A DNA stretch of 64,000 nt from Bacteroides sp. (GTDB lineage: Bacteria; Bacteroidota; Bacteroidia; Bacteroidales; Bacteroidaceae): positions 62,001 through 126,000 of the forward strand of contig NZ_JAQVBV010000004.1 in NCBI RefSeq assembly GCF_028690125.1, given 5' to 3'. Below the pieces are notes generated by a model that did no database searches, had not been told where the DNA came from, and worked only from the letters and a program-made list of their open reading frames with translations. The position numbers and the translations under genes were made by a program. Each line of letters begins with the position of its first letter. The first letter of the stretch is position 1. Below, piece by piece: positions 9,295 to 18,187 of this stretch.

Positions 9295-10200
9295 TTACTT
9301 GGTTGCGACCGGTTGTTTTTGGATATGCGCAGTCACGTACATTCCCGGACGGAATTCCGGGTCTGTCTCTTTGATAGTTGCATATACTTCGAGTGAACGG
9401 TTTACTTCGTCTACCTTCTGTCCGATAGAGACTACCGTACCATAGAATACTTTTGTACCCATGCCATTGACACGGAACTGTAAGGGACTTCCGACTTGCA
9501 TATCTGCAAGATCTTTTTCATAAGTAGTCAGGCAAAGCATGGGGTTTGTTTTGTCAATCACTTCACAAAGGGCTTCTCCCGGATTTATATATTTGCCGAT
9601 ATTCATTTCTACGTTCGTAGCGTAACCGCTGATAGGAGATTTTACTTCCAATAAAGGTTGGATACCGTTTTGAATGAGAGTCTCCGGATGTACACCAAGG
9701 AGTAGAAGTTGAGCAGCTGCGGCATCTTGACGGCTTTTCATTGATAGATAATCTGCTTTGCTCTGTTGGAATTTCTTTTGGGAAGCTGCTTGTTCGGCAG
9801 AAAGTGTTTTCTGTCGTTCGTACTCCGCTTGAAGATATTCCGTTTGTGCGTGACTGTCCAGATAAGTCTGTTGCAGAGTGATAAATTCCGGATTCTCCAA
9901 AGTGGCTAACACTGTATTCTGGTTTACGCGTTGTCCCGGTAGCAAAGAGGTGTTTTTGATTATTCCACCCATAGTCAAAGCAATGGTTGCTTGCCGTTGG
10001 GGAGGGAGCATGATCCGACCGTTGAAAGAAACCTGATTCGGTTTTGAAGTGGCAGATGTCATGGCGTCTACTTCCGGTTGTGCCGTACTATCAGTTTTGG
10101 TTGTAGCAACTGCGATTGTTTCGTCTGTATCTGCCGGTTGCTGGTTTCCTTTGCAAGCTGCCAGTGCAAGTAATAGGAGTGGGTAAATTATCTTTTTCAT
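9295..10200 (-). CDS. RND efflux membrane-fusion (adaptor) lipoprotein
   Basis: This is a 301-residue lipoprotein with its lipobox at LALAAC (Cys16). It contains the usual adaptor order: barrel and lipoyl half-motifs around GGIIKNTSLLPGQRVNQNTVLATL and SPISGYATNVEMNIGKYINPGEAL, a helical hairpin at about 110-165 rich in Gln and Ala, and a beta-barrel domain. It resembles CusB/CzcB-type adaptors but is short and lacks an extra C-terminal metal-binding domain. It should bridge the inner-membrane pump and the outer-membrane channel in the periplasm. The pump gene ends 178 bp upstream on the same strand, with a dispersed repeat between them. Confidence 0.92.
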   Translation of the reverse strand: MKKIIYPLLLLALAACKGNQQPADTDETIAVATTKTDSTAQPEVDAMTSATSKPNQVSFNGRIMLPPQRQATIALTMGGIIKNTSLLPGQRVNQNTVLATLENPEFITLQQTYLDSHAQTEYLQAEYERQKTLSAEQAASQKKFQQSKADYLSMKSRQDAAAAQLLLLGVHPETLIQNGIQPLLEVKSPISGYATNVEMNIGKYINPGEALCEVIDKTNPMLCLTTYEKDLADMQVGSPLQFRVNGMGTKVFYGTVVSIGQKVDEVNRSLEVYATIKETDPEFRPGMYVTAHIQKQPVATK

Positions 10201-10262
10201 ATTCTATTTATTTACAATCTGTTTTTAATTTATTTGTGACAGGCATTTTATCAATCTGCTCC

Positions 10263-10347
10263 CTGTCATGCAGAGTGTAGCGAAGCATCTCCTCTTTGTG
10301 GTTTCGGAAGACGAGATTCTTCCTCCCTACGGTCGTCTGAATGACAG
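10263..10347. repeat. 85-bp dispersed palindromic repeat, copy 1
   Basis: The element begins CTGTCATGCAG and ends CTGAATGACAG, an 11-bp terminal inverted repeat with one mismatch. It encloses about 63 bp that includes GATTCTTCCTCC and GGTCGTCTGAATGAC. A clearly related copy lies at 32936-33021. The form is that of a REP- or MITE-like element. Here it sits between the RND gene and its adaptor, where it could form a hairpin in the mRNA. Confidence 0.7.
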
Positions 10348-10377
10348 ATACTTATGATACGAATTAATTATGAACAG

Positions 10378-13300
10378 TTATTTAAATAATTCGTATTCCA
10401 AAGCAGCGATGTTGTACTGATAAACAGTCTCGATGTATCCCCGTCGGATATCCCGTGCGGTAGTAATGGACTGTATATATTCGGCAACACCTGTTTCACT
10501 GTGCTGTAATTGCAAGTTGGCTGCTTTAATCAGCTCTTCTGCTTCTTTCAGAGCAGAAGAGGTATAAAAACGAAGGCTTTCATTATACTTCCTGAGATTG
10601 GCCTCCAATTCGGTGACTTTATTATTCAACTCCCGGAGATTTGATTCAGCTTGAAGTTGGGCGGAAGTAGCGGCAAGCCTGGCTTGTCTCACTTTACTTT
10701 TCTGTGGAAGGAAATAAACGGGAAACGATACTCCTACCATCCAGGCATTCAGATTCTTCAAAGGAAGAATATTCTGGCGTGTGTACCCAAGACTGATTTC
10801 CGGAAAGAAGCGGCTGCGTTCTATATTAAGTATTGCTTTCGCCTCGTCTGCCTGACTTTGGAAATACTGGGTATGCGCTTCGGACAGAGTTCCTGTCGAA
10901 AGTGAAGTGTGCAGTAAAGATAAAGTAGAATCGGCCGGGACGATGGGAGAGTCTGAATAACAACTCCATCGGAAACGTGTCAAAGCCATCTTTTCTTCTT
11001 CCTGTGCCTGGAACATACGATTGTGTAGGTCCGCAGCCAAGGTGGACATCATATTCTTTTCGAGCAAGGTGATTTCACCCTGTTGGTAGCGAAGTTCACC
11101 AATGTGTTGAAGTTTCTCAGCCAATTGATCTTGATCGCGATACATGGAGCTAAGGTTTGTAGCATACTGATAGTAAGCCCAGGCGCGTTTGACTTCTGCG
11201 GTCACTTCTTTCTCTACCATTTGGCGATAGTAAGTATTTGTCTTTATCTGTCGGCTCACCAAGGCGTTTTTGTAGAAAGGTGTGAGCAGGGAGCCCAGAC
11301 TTTGCTCAAAAGCCAGTTCTTTGTCATTCTTGTTTTCTCCATTCAGTTGTCCCCACGAATAATTGAAGGTAGTAGGAGTGGCTTCTATTATTTCACCGCG
11401 AGTAGCCTTTGCTTGTTGTATGGCATTGGTTGCCATTTTCAAACGAGGATGATTCTGTTTGGCCATTTCAATAGCCTGTTCCAGACTGACAACTTGGGAC
11501 TGTTGAGCAGTAACACAAGTGGGAATTACTAAAAATAGCGGCAATAGTATGGTGAAAAACGGTAACCGGAATTTACTTCCCGGACGTCTCCACGTTGCCC
11601 ATGAATTGACTATCTTATAGAATACCGGAATGATGAGCAGAGTTAATATGGTAGAGATAATCAGCCCTCCGATCACTACGGTTGCCAACGGACGTTGTAC
11701 TTCGGAACCTGCGGAAGTTGCGATTGCCATTGGTACAAATCCTAACGAAGCAACTAATCCGGTCAGGAATACAGGACGCAATAAATGAGGCGTTCCCAAA
11801 GAAATAATACGGTTGGTAGACATGGCATACTTATTTTGTTTACGAAGTTCGTTGAAGTGGCTCACCATCAGGATACCGTTCAGTACTGCCACACCGAAAA
11901 GTGCGATGAATCCTACGCCGGCAGAGATACTAAACGGAAGACCGCGTAGCCACAAAGCCAGGATGCCACCGATAAGAGACAATGGTACTGTGGAGAATAC
12001 CATCAGCGTGTAAGTGATATTCTTGAATGCAAAGAACAGGATCAGCAAGATAAGCATCAATGCCACTGGAATTACTACGAGCAATGTGTTAATTGCATTT
12101 TGCAGATTCTCGAACTGTCCTCCATATTCAAAGTAATATCCCGGTTTCAGTTTGATATTCTTGTCCAAAGTCTTTTGGATATTGGCTACTACCTGCTGAA
12201 TGTCGGCATTACGTACATTCACCCCGATCACAATGCGGCGTTTGGTAGCGTCACGGTTGATTTGTAGCGGACCATTGACCAAATCAATATTTGCTACTTC
12301 GCTTACCGGGATTTGTATTCCTTCCGAGGTGCGCACAAACAATTTGTCAAGGTTGAGGTCGGCTACCTTCTCTTGATCGAGACGAACGACAAGATCGAAC
12401 CTTCTTTCGTTTTCAAAAATCACCCCGCTCGCTTCTCCTGCGTAAGCAGTTCGGATAATTGTATTCAGTTCTTCTATGTTGATGCCATAACGAGCTATTT
12501 TCCCGCGGTTATATTTTACCACCAGTTGAGGCAGTCCCATCGTTTGTTCCACAATGACGTCTGCGGCTCCCGGAACCTTTTCAACGAATGTTGCAGCTTC
12601 CTTGGCTCTCTCGTACAGTTCGTGTGTGTCTTCTCCATACAGTTTCACGGCAATGTCGGCTTTAGCACCTGTCATCAATTCATTAAAGCGTAATTGGATG
12701 GGTTGGCTGAAATTGAATTCTGCCCGATCTGCCAATGGCTCCAATGCTTTTTTCATCTTCTCTACCATTTCGGGACGACTTCCGGCACTTGTCCACTCTT
12801 TGAAAGGTTTCATCACAATCATTACATCGGCGTCTTCTACTGCCATCGGGTCGGTAGGGACTTCTGCTGTACCAATTTTGGCTACTACGTGTTTGATTTC
12901 AGGAAACTTATCCATTAATGCCTTTTCAGCCAAGTTGGAGACTTCGATACTTTCCGAGAGAGAACTCCCGGCGGGAAGTGTCATTTGCATGGCGAAGTCT
13001 CCTTCATCAAGCGTAGGTATAAACTCAGCTCCCAGTCGTGTGAAAAGGAAAAGTGAAGTAATGAGGGCGGCAAAAGCTACTGCCGTTGTCTGCCACTTAA
13101 AACGGAGGCAGAATCTTAATATCCGTTGATAAATCTTATTCAGCTTCTCAAAGAAACGGTCGGCAAGCGTTGGTTTCACCACAATGGTGTGTTTAAGGAA
13201 AAGTGACGCCATCATAGGAACGTAAGTCAATGACAGGATCAATGCACCGATGATACAGAATACCAGTGTTTTTGCCATCGGAGTAAAGTACTTTCCTTCG

Positions 13301-14706
13301 ATTCCGCTAAGTGTCAGTATAGGGAAGAATACGATTAAAATAATCAGTACTGCAAAAGTAGCGGAACGGACAACGCCCGAAGCTCCTTTTTCTACTTCCG
13401 CATTCATTTCTTCTTTCGACAAAGTTCGTCCGCGAAACTGTTTTCCGTATATGTGAGCGAGGATTCCTTCTACTATAACAATGGAACCGTCTACCACAAT
13501 ACCAAAGTCGATAGCACCTAAACTCATCAAATTGGCTGTGACATTAAAGATACGCATCATGATAAACGCAAAAAGCATTGCCAGTGGGATGACAGAAGCT
13601 ACGATCAGTCCTGCACGGACGTTGCCGAGGAAGAGAATTAATACGAGGAATACGATAATTGCTCCTTCAATCAGGTTATTGACTACTGTAGAGATATTCC
13701 GGTTTACTAGTTCCGAACGGTTCAGGTAAGGTTCGATACTGACTCCTTCGGGCAACAGATGTTGTATTTTCTCTACCCGCTTTTCCAGTTCACGAGTCAC
13801 TACGTTGGCATTAGCCCCTTTCAGCATCATGGCAATACCGCCTACACATTCTCCATCACCATCCTTCGTCATCGCACCGAAACGTTTGGGAGAGCCGAAG
13901 CGAACGGTTCCTACATCGCTGATATGTACGGGAATCCCGTTGCGGTTGGCTACTACAATCTGTTCGATATCTTTCGGACGGGTAATCGTTCCTTCCGAAC
14001 GGATGTAATAAGCATTTTTGGCTTTCTCTATATAGCTGCCTCCCGTGTTTTGGTTGTTACTGCTGAGGGCCTCAAATACTTCGCCGATAGTAATGTTCAG
14101 TGAAAACAAAGCATCCGGATCTACCGCTACTTCATATTGTTTGAGGTAACCACCGAAACTGTTGATTTCTACAATACCCGGTATACCGGACAGTTGCCGC
14201 TTCACCATCCAATCTTGAATCGTGCGCAGTTCCATCGCGTCATACTTCTCTTCATATCCGGGGGCCACTTTCAGTACGTATTGATAGATTTCCCCCAATC
14301 CGGTGGTAATGGGCATCATTTCAGGAGTGCCCAGTTCTGTAGGAATTTCTCCGGCTACGGTTTGTATCTGTTCGTTGATAAGTTGCCGGGCATCGAGAGT
14401 AGGGACACTCTCTTTGAAGACCACCGTTACTACTGATAACCCGAAACGACTGACTGAACGAATGTCTTCCACATTCATAATATTGCTCATCGCTATTTCG
14501 ATAGGCATCGTGATAAGTTGTTCTACTTCCTGCGGTGCAAGGGTAGGAGACACCGTCACAATCTGTACCTGATTGTTCGTAATATCCGGCACTGCGTCAA
14601 TCGGCAATGTCATCATGGCATAGATCCCTCCGATAAACAGGAAGAGTGTGGTGAGTCCCACAAATAGTTTCTTCTTAATAGAAAAACGTACAATAGCTTT
14701 AAACAT
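10378..14706 (-). CDS. CusA/CzcA-type RND efflux transporter fused to a TolC-like outer-membrane factor
   Basis: This single frame of 1442 residues has two parts. Residues 1-~1040 are a heavy-metal-type (HME) RND pump: TM1 begins near 12, the porter domains follow, and TM4 carries the proton-relay acids Asp400, Asp406 and Glu413 (motif DFGIVVDGSIVIVE), matching CzcA spacing. From ~1068 there is a TolC family region (SLEQAIEMAKQNHPRLK, then long coiled coils). Between them, residues 1044-1067 look like a complete signal peptide (basic SKFR, a hydrophobic core, then TCVTA before Gln). The RND C-terminus should face the cytoplasm, so this segment could export the TolC part for cleavage. The substrate is uncertain: metal ions, or other compounds as in some Bacteroidetes homologues. 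A TAGTTTTG -7 box lies at 14736-14743. Confidence 0.93.
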   Translation of the reverse strand: MFKAIVRFSIKKKLFVGLTTLFLFIGGIYAMMTLPIDAVPDITNNQVQIVTVSPTLAPQEVEQLITMPIEIAMSNIMNVEDIRSVSRFGLSVVTVVFKESVPTLDARQLINEQIQTVAGEIPTELGTPEMMPITTGLGEIYQYVLKVAPGYEEKYDAMELRTIQDWMVKRQLSGIPGIVEINSFGGYLKQYEVAVDPDALFSLNITIGEVFEALSSNNQNTGGSYIEKAKNAYYIRSEGTITRPKDIEQIVVANRNGIPVHISDVGTVRFGSPKRFGAMTKDGDGECVGGIAMMLKGANANVVTRELEKRVEKIQHLLPEGVSIEPYLNRSELVNRNISTVVNNLIEGAIIVFLVLILFLGNVRAGLIVASVIPLAMLFAFIMMRIFNVTANLMSLGAIDFGIVVDGSIVIVEGILAHIYGKQFRGRTLSKEEMNAEVEKGASGVVRSATFAVLIILIVFFPILTLSGIEGKYFTPMAKTLVFCIIGALILSLTYVPMMASLFLKHTIVVKPTLADRFFEKLNKIYQRILRFCLRFKWQTTAVAFAALITSLFLFTRLGAEFIPTLDEGDFAMQMTLPAGSSLSESIEVSNLAEKALMDKFPEIKHVVAKIGTAEVPTDPMAVEDADVMIVMKPFKEWTSAGSRPEMVEKMKKALEPLADRAEFNFSQPIQLRFNELMTGAKADIAVKLYGEDTHELYERAKEAATFVEKVPGAADVIVEQTMGLPQLVVKYNRGKIARYGINIEELNTIIRTAYAGEASGVIFENERRFDLVVRLDQEKVADLNLDKLFVRTSEGIQIPVSEVANIDLVNGPLQINRDATKRRIVIGVNVRNADIQQVVANIQKTLDKNIKLKPGYYFEYGGQFENLQNAINTLLVVIPVALMLILLILFFAFKNITYTLMVFSTVPLSLIGGILALWLRGLPFSISAGVGFIALFGVAVLNGILMVSHFNELRKQNKYAMSTNRIISLGTPHLLRPVFLTGLVASLGFVPMAIATSAGSEVQRPLATVVIGGLIISTILTLLIIPVFYKIVNSWATWRRPGSKFRLPFFTILLPLFLVIPTCVTAQQSQVVSLEQAIEMAKQNHPRLKMATNAIQQAKATRGEIIEATPTTFNYSWGQLNGENKNDKELAFEQSLGSLLTPFYKNALVSRQIKTNTYYRQMVEKEVTAEVKRAWAYYQYATNLSSMYRDQDQLAEKLQHIGELRYQQGEITLLEKNMMSTLAADLHNRMFQAQEEEKMALTRFRWSCYSDSPIVPADSTLSLLHTSLSTGTLSEAHTQYFQSQADEAKAILNIERSRFFPEISLGYTRQNILPLKNLNAWMVGVSFPVYFLPQKSKVRQARLAATSAQLQAESNLRELNNKVTELEANLRKYNESLRFYTSSALKEAEELIKAANLQLQHSETGVAEYIQSITTARDIRRGYIETVYQYNIAALEYELFK

Positions 14707-14735
14707 GATTCTCTATGTGTTATTGTTTCATGATA

Positions 14736-14743
14736 CAAAACTA
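14736..14743 (-). promoter_or_regulatory. Putative -7 box of the RND efflux operon
   Basis: TAGTTTTG on the - strand fits the Bacteroides TAnnTTTG consensus and lies 30 bp before the RND start codon. I see no matching TTTG at the expected -33 distance, so the promoter may depend on an activator, perhaps acting at the palindromic region just upstream. Confidence 0.4.
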
Positions 14744-14835
14744 CGGACTAACTTCACTCATAGCTATTAAAAAACAGTGAAGCGGAAGTATTGCGGAGTG
14801 AAGTGACGGAATGATAGGTTGAAGACTCGATAAGT

Positions 14836-15079
14836 ATTAATAGAAAAGTTATTCTCTATTGGAATCAAACTTGCTTGTATCTAATAGAAAACTTATTCTT
14901 ATCTAACGGATAACTATAAATGAAAGTTCTGTTTTTATAAATGCAACTTTTGTTTTTATAAATGCAACTTGCATTTGTACAATTGCAAGTTGCATTTATA
15001 GTTTAAATCAAATAGAAAATATCTTTTCTATTTGGTAACGACAACTTTGATTCCAATAGAGAATAACTTTTCTATTAAT
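14836..15079. repeat. 244-bp nested palindromic element in the divergent efflux/peroxidase region
   Basis: The outer arms (14836-14873 and 15042-15079) are 38-bp inverted repeats with one mismatch. Inside are a perfect 16-bp inverted repeat around a 10-bp loop (14958-14973 and 14984-14999), a perfect 10-bp inverted repeat (15010-15019 and 15024-15033), and two direct copies of GTTTTTATAAATGCAACTT with a 21-bp period (14931 and 14952). The left and right halves resemble each other as reverse complements over nearly the whole length. It contains no gene. It could be an operator, a MITE-like element or a site of DNA inversion. Confidence 0.75.
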
Positions 15080-15220
15080 GGATGAGAAGGGAATTTATAA
15101 TAGTCTTCACTGTTTCCGGTTAATAAGCGAAGTCTCAGCAGTATTATATTGTCTTGGTTATGAAACAAAACTTTCTCCTTCTTCGTTTTATAAAAATAGA
15201 GAAACTAAATTGCATTCGAT

Positions 15221-15763
15221 ATGAAAACATTCATTTTAATGATAATGACTATGATGTTTACTATTTCTTCAGAAGCTCAGAATAAATCGTTCTACGATTT
15301 TACGGTGAAAACGATTGATGGAAAAGAATTTCCTCTCTCTTCACTGAAAGGAAAAAAGGTATTGGTGGTGAACGTTGCTTCCAAATGCGGATTTACTCCG
15401 CAATACGCTAAATTGCAGGAACTGTATGAGAAATATAAAGATAAGAACTTTGTAGTCATCGGTTTCCCGGCAAACAACTTTTTGTGGCAGGAACCGGGTA
15501 GCAATGAAGAAATTGCTAAATTCTGTTCTCTGAACTATAATGTTACTTTCCCAATGATGGCTAAGATCTCGGTAAAAGGTAAAGATATGGCTCCACTTTA
15601 CCAATGGCTGACACAGAAAAAACTAAATGGTAAAGGAGATGCTCCCGTACAATGGAATTTTCAAAAGTTTATGATTGATGAGAACGGAGGTTGGGTAGGT
15701 TTTGTCTCCCCAAAAGATAGTCCGCTCTCAGAAGAAATTGTTACTTGGATAGAGAAGGAATAA
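15221..15763 (+). CDS. Glutathione peroxidase family protein (thioredoxin-dependent type likely), exported
   Basis: This 180-residue protein has a signal peptide (about 1-20, ISSEAQ), so it probably acts in the periplasm. The peroxidase tetrad is present: Cys56 in ASKCGFTP (cysteine, not selenocysteine), Gln90 in NNFLWQEPG, and Trp145-Asn146 in VQWNFQKF. Family members reduce hydroperoxides, and bacterial ones commonly use thioredoxin; the reductant here is inferred. The gene is divergent from the efflux operon across the palindromic element, and its 3' end overlaps the converging Nudix gene by 23 bp. Confidence 0.93.
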   Translation: MKTFILMIMTMMFTISSEAQNKSFYDFTVKTIDGKEFPLSSLKGKKVLVVNVASKCGFTPQYAKLQELYEKYKDKNFVVIGFPANNFLWQEPGSNEEIAKFCSLNYNVTFPMMAKISVKGKDMAPLYQWLTQKKLNGKGDAPVQWNFQKFMIDENGGWVGFVSPKDSPLSEEIVTWIEKE

Positions 15764-16259
15764 GGGAAACTTTTTTTAGCTCTCCTTCAAAGTTAGGGGT
15801 GAAAACTCCCTTTCCGAGATTCTCTTTTATTTCTTCAACGCTCCAGAAACGACCTCCGTCCAACTCGTCGCTGGGGTGTATTTCTCCGTCGTACACAGTC
15901 TTGTGGACAAAGACCAATTCTTTTTCACGGTCGGATTCGAATATATAATTGGTTAATGATTCAGGAGTAAAGTCCGTGATGCCTAGTTCTTCACGGACTT
16001 CGCGTTTAAGGGCCATTTCCACGCTCTCGCCCAAATCAATATGTCCGCCTACCGCTGTGTCCCATTTGCCGGGTTGGATATCTTTCCATTCGGGACGCTT
16101 TTGGAGGTACAAATCTCCTTCGGAATTGAATACATGAAGATGGACTACCGGATGCAATATCTTGCTTCCATTATGGCATTCCCCACGGGTAGCAGCTCCT
16201 GTGATATTTCCCTGCTCATCAACAATGGGAAACATTTCTTGGTTATTATCGCTTGGCAT
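15741..16259 (-). CDS. Nudix hydrolase (isopentenyl-diphosphate isomerase-like)
   Basis: This 172-residue protein carries a complete Nudix box at residues 72-94 (GHIDLGESVEMALKREVREE followed by LGI), with the required Gly, Glu, Arg-Glu and Glu-Glu positions. The N-terminal half (VDEQGNITGAATRGECH, then HPVVHLHVFN) resembles the IDI-like and YfcD-like Nudix group found in Bacteroides. The substrate is unknown. It starts 11 bp after the queA stop, so the two form an operon. Its final codons overlap the opposite-strand peroxidase gene. Confidence 0.92.
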   Translation of the reverse strand: MPSDNNQEMFPIVDEQGNITGAATRGECHNGSKILHPVVHLHVFNSEGDLYLQKRPEWKDIQPGKWDTAVGGHIDLGESVEMALKREVREELGITDFTPESLTNYIFESDREKELVFVHKTVYDGEIHPSDELDGGRFWSVEEIKENLGKGVFTPNFEGELKKVSLIPSLSK

Positions 16260-16270
16260 ACTGTTTCTTT

Positions 16271-17491
16271 CTAAGGAATTAATAGAGAGGAATCACCATA
16301 ACTCAGAAAACGGAAATCGTGGCTTAGGGCATAATCATAAATTGTCCGCCAGTCTCCTTTTACAAATGCGGAAACAAGCAGCAATAATGTACTTTGTGGC
16401 TGATGGAAGTTGGTAACCATTGCTTTTACTATTTTATAATTGTATCCCGGCGCAATGATAATTTGTGTACTGGTGTGCAGAGCCTCCATTCCATGACGGT
16501 CGAGATAGCCTAAAATCTTTTGTAAAGCAACTATCGGGGGGATTTCGTCATATTTTTCATAAGGTTGCCATTGCTCGACGTGCAGCTCTTCTTCCGTGGC
16601 ATGGGGATTATTTTCGAGTGTCACTCCAATATGGTATAGACTCTCCAGAGTGCGTACGGAAGTTGTTCCAACGGCAATAGCACAAGCATTATGGTCTATT
16701 AGTTTCTTTATCGTATCACGATTGACGGAAATATACTCTGTATGCATTTCATGCCCTTCAATCTCTTCACTCTTTACAGGTTTGAAGGTTCCCGCACCTA
16801 CATGAAGTGTTAATTCTTCGAGTTCTATCCCTTTCTCCTGAAGTGCCTCCAATACACGGGGAGTAAAATGTAATCCAGCTGTTGGTGCCGCTACCGAACC
16901 TTTTATTTTGGAATAAACAGTTTGGTAAGTCTCTTTATCGCTCTCTTGAGTATCTCGGTTCAAGTATGGTGGAATGGGTAATTCACCGAACACTTCGAGG
17001 ATATCCGCAAAAGTTACTTCCGGATTATCCCATGAGAAATCTATCCAATGACTAGTTCCTCTACAGTCCCCTTTGGTTGCCGTTAAGGTGATGGGGAAAC
17101 CTTTCACTGTCATTTCGCGTTTCAGTACTCCATCCTTCCATTTCTTCAGATTGCCAATCATGCAAAGCCAGGCAGCGTGTTCTGTTTGCTGAAAGTTTAA
17201 TACATAATCATTCGGTTCAATAGGTTCCAGGCAAAATACTTCAATGAGGGCACCTGTCTCTTTTCGGAAATGAAGGCGTGCCTGTATGACTTTGGTATTA
17301 TTAAAGATCATCAAGCTACCTTGTGGTAAATAATCCGGTAAAGAAGTGAAGGTGTCCTCACTTACTTCGCCGCGACGATATACCAATAACTTGGATTGAT
17401 CACGAACGGACAATGGGAATTTTGCGATACGCTCATCCGGCAAAGGATAATTGTATTCACTGATACGAATGTGTTTCGGATTTACTTTCAT
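16271..17491 (-). CDS. queA: S-adenosylmethionine:tRNA ribosyltransferase-isomerase
   Basis: QueA transfers the ribosyl part of SAM to 7-aminomethyl-7-deazaguanine in tRNA, making epoxyqueuosine on the queuosine pathway. Family motifs are present: YPLPDERIAKFPL at the N-terminus, SLMIFNNTKVIQARL, GSVAAPTAGLHFTPRVLEAL, LTLHVGAGTFKPV and ATNFHQPQSTLLLLVSAF (here MVTNFHQPQSTL). At 406 residues it is longer than the ~340-350 of E. coli QueA, with extra sequence in the first half; long forms are normal in Bacteroidetes. A TATCTTTG -7-like box on the - strand lies at 17641-17648, about 150 bp upstream. Confidence 0.95.
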   Translation of the reverse strand: MKVNPKHIRISEYNYPLPDERIAKFPLSVRDQSKLLVYRRGEVSEDTFTSLPDYLPQGSLMIFNNTKVIQARLHFRKETGALIEVFCLEPIEPNDYVLNFQQTEHAAWLCMIGNLKKWKDGVLKREMTVKGFPITLTATKGDCRGTSHWIDFSWDNPEVTFADILEVFGELPIPPYLNRDTQESDKETYQTVYSKIKGSVAAPTAGLHFTPRVLEALQEKGIELEELTLHVGAGTFKPVKSEEIEGHEMHTEYISVNRDTIKKLIDHNACAIAVGTTSVRTLESLYHIGVTLENNPHATEEELHVEQWQPYEKYDEIPPIVALQKILGYLDRHGMEALHTSTQIIIAPGYNYKIVKAMVTNFHQPQSTLLLLVSAFVKGDWRTIYDYALSHDFRFLSYGDSSLLIP

Positions 17492-17890
17492 CTTTTTTAT
17501 TGCTAAAAGGCACGACTCAAAAGAGTTTTCGCCTCCTTTTGTAAAAGCACCTAATTCTCAGGCACTAATTGAGCTGAAAACACTACAACTGACATTAAAG
17601 TCACCATAAGGGCGAATTTTGATGTTTCCAATACTTGTCGCAAAGATATATATTTGCTAGTATTTGAAATGCATGATATCAGGTTTTTCTGCGACAGATG
17701 CCTAATTTTCGATTTATATGAAAGCAAAACATACGCAATAAAAGTGATTGGAAAGTATGCAGTATTAGCAAAGTCGTTGAAAAGTTCGGTAGCTACAGAA
17801 AGGGAAAATACTAATAAAAGAAATGTCAGTTATATATTTGATACTATTCATTTTTTTCAACTGTCAGAATCCGTCAGTTGAAAAAATAAA
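17492..17890. other. Gene-free region upstream of queA
   Basis: I see no convincing gene here. It holds a -7-type box for queA (TATCTTTG, - strand, 17641-17648) and a perfect 12-bp inverted repeat (17852-17863 and 17875-17886). In that repeat the T tract precedes the stem and the A tract follows it, so it is not a terminator. Confidence 0.5.
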
Positions 17891-17924
17891 AAGGAGTTAA
17901 GTAATAAACTTAACTCCTTTTTTT
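17891..17924. terminator. Rho-independent terminator beside the tRNA-Pro remnant
   Basis: A perfect 11-bp stem (AAGGAGTTAAG / CTTAACTCCTT) with a 7-base loop has A tracts on the left and T tracts on the right, so it can terminate both strands. On the - strand it follows the tRNA-Pro 3' remnant by about 13 bp, in the same relative place as the terminator of the intact tRNA. It is probably the original terminator of that tRNA locus. Confidence 0.75.
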
Positions 17925-17937
17925 ATTTCACTCAGCT

Positions 17938-17984
17938 GTCGGGGTGAGAAGATTCGAACTTCGGACCAAATACCCCTCCCAGAG
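17938..17984 (-). repeat. Truncated tRNA-Pro 3' half (candidate attachment site)
   Basis: The first 25 bp (17938-17962) are identical to 19862-19886, which covers the 3' end and T arm of the intact tRNA-Pro. The identity continues with one mismatch to 17968, then more weakly through the anticodon-loop region (CTGGGAGG on the - strand). The 5' half of the tRNA is missing, so this is not a functional gene. An intact tRNA on one side and a 3' copy on the other is the pattern left by site-specific integration. Confidence 0.8.
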
Positions 17985-18187
17985 GTGAATTTCTCATCTC
18001 AGTTTCTATCATAAGTTTGACCTATAGAAGAAGGTGTTTCATTTCTCTTCAATTAAGTCTTATAGTCCTAAGTTTGGGTCATTTCCTCTGCCGAAGCAAA
18101 TGTTTATTTATAGTTCTTCTGAAAAGAATTATCTAAAAAATTAAGATGATTCGTCCTTTCCTATTCGTTACTATTAAAAAGAGATAA

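Noticed and set aside
11083..12693. Open frames of 149 and 126 codons on the + strand
   Set aside because: Both are antisense to the RND-TolC gene and have no start signals or family features.
12554..13129. 191-codon open frame on the + strand
   Set aside because: It lies wholly inside the RND pump gene on the other strand, over strongly conserved pump sequence. Its translation is low-complexity Ser/Ala-rich, as expected of a shadow frame.
14836..15079. A riboswitch or classical attenuator before the efflux operon
   Set aside because: The outer palindrome lies beyond the likely -7 box of the operon (14736-14743), so most of it would not be transcribed with the RND gene.
17654..17881. 75-codon open frame on the + strand upstream of queA
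   Set aside because: There is no promoter or ribosome-binding site, it ends within an inverted repeat, and its composition is not protein-like.
17852..17886. A rho-independent terminator
   Set aside because: The stem is preceded by T and followed by A residues on either strand, the reverse of what termination needs.
17938..17984. A second tRNA-Pro gene
   Set aside because: Only the 3' half is present; the 5' acceptor strand and D arm are missing, and there is no promoter, so it is a remnant.
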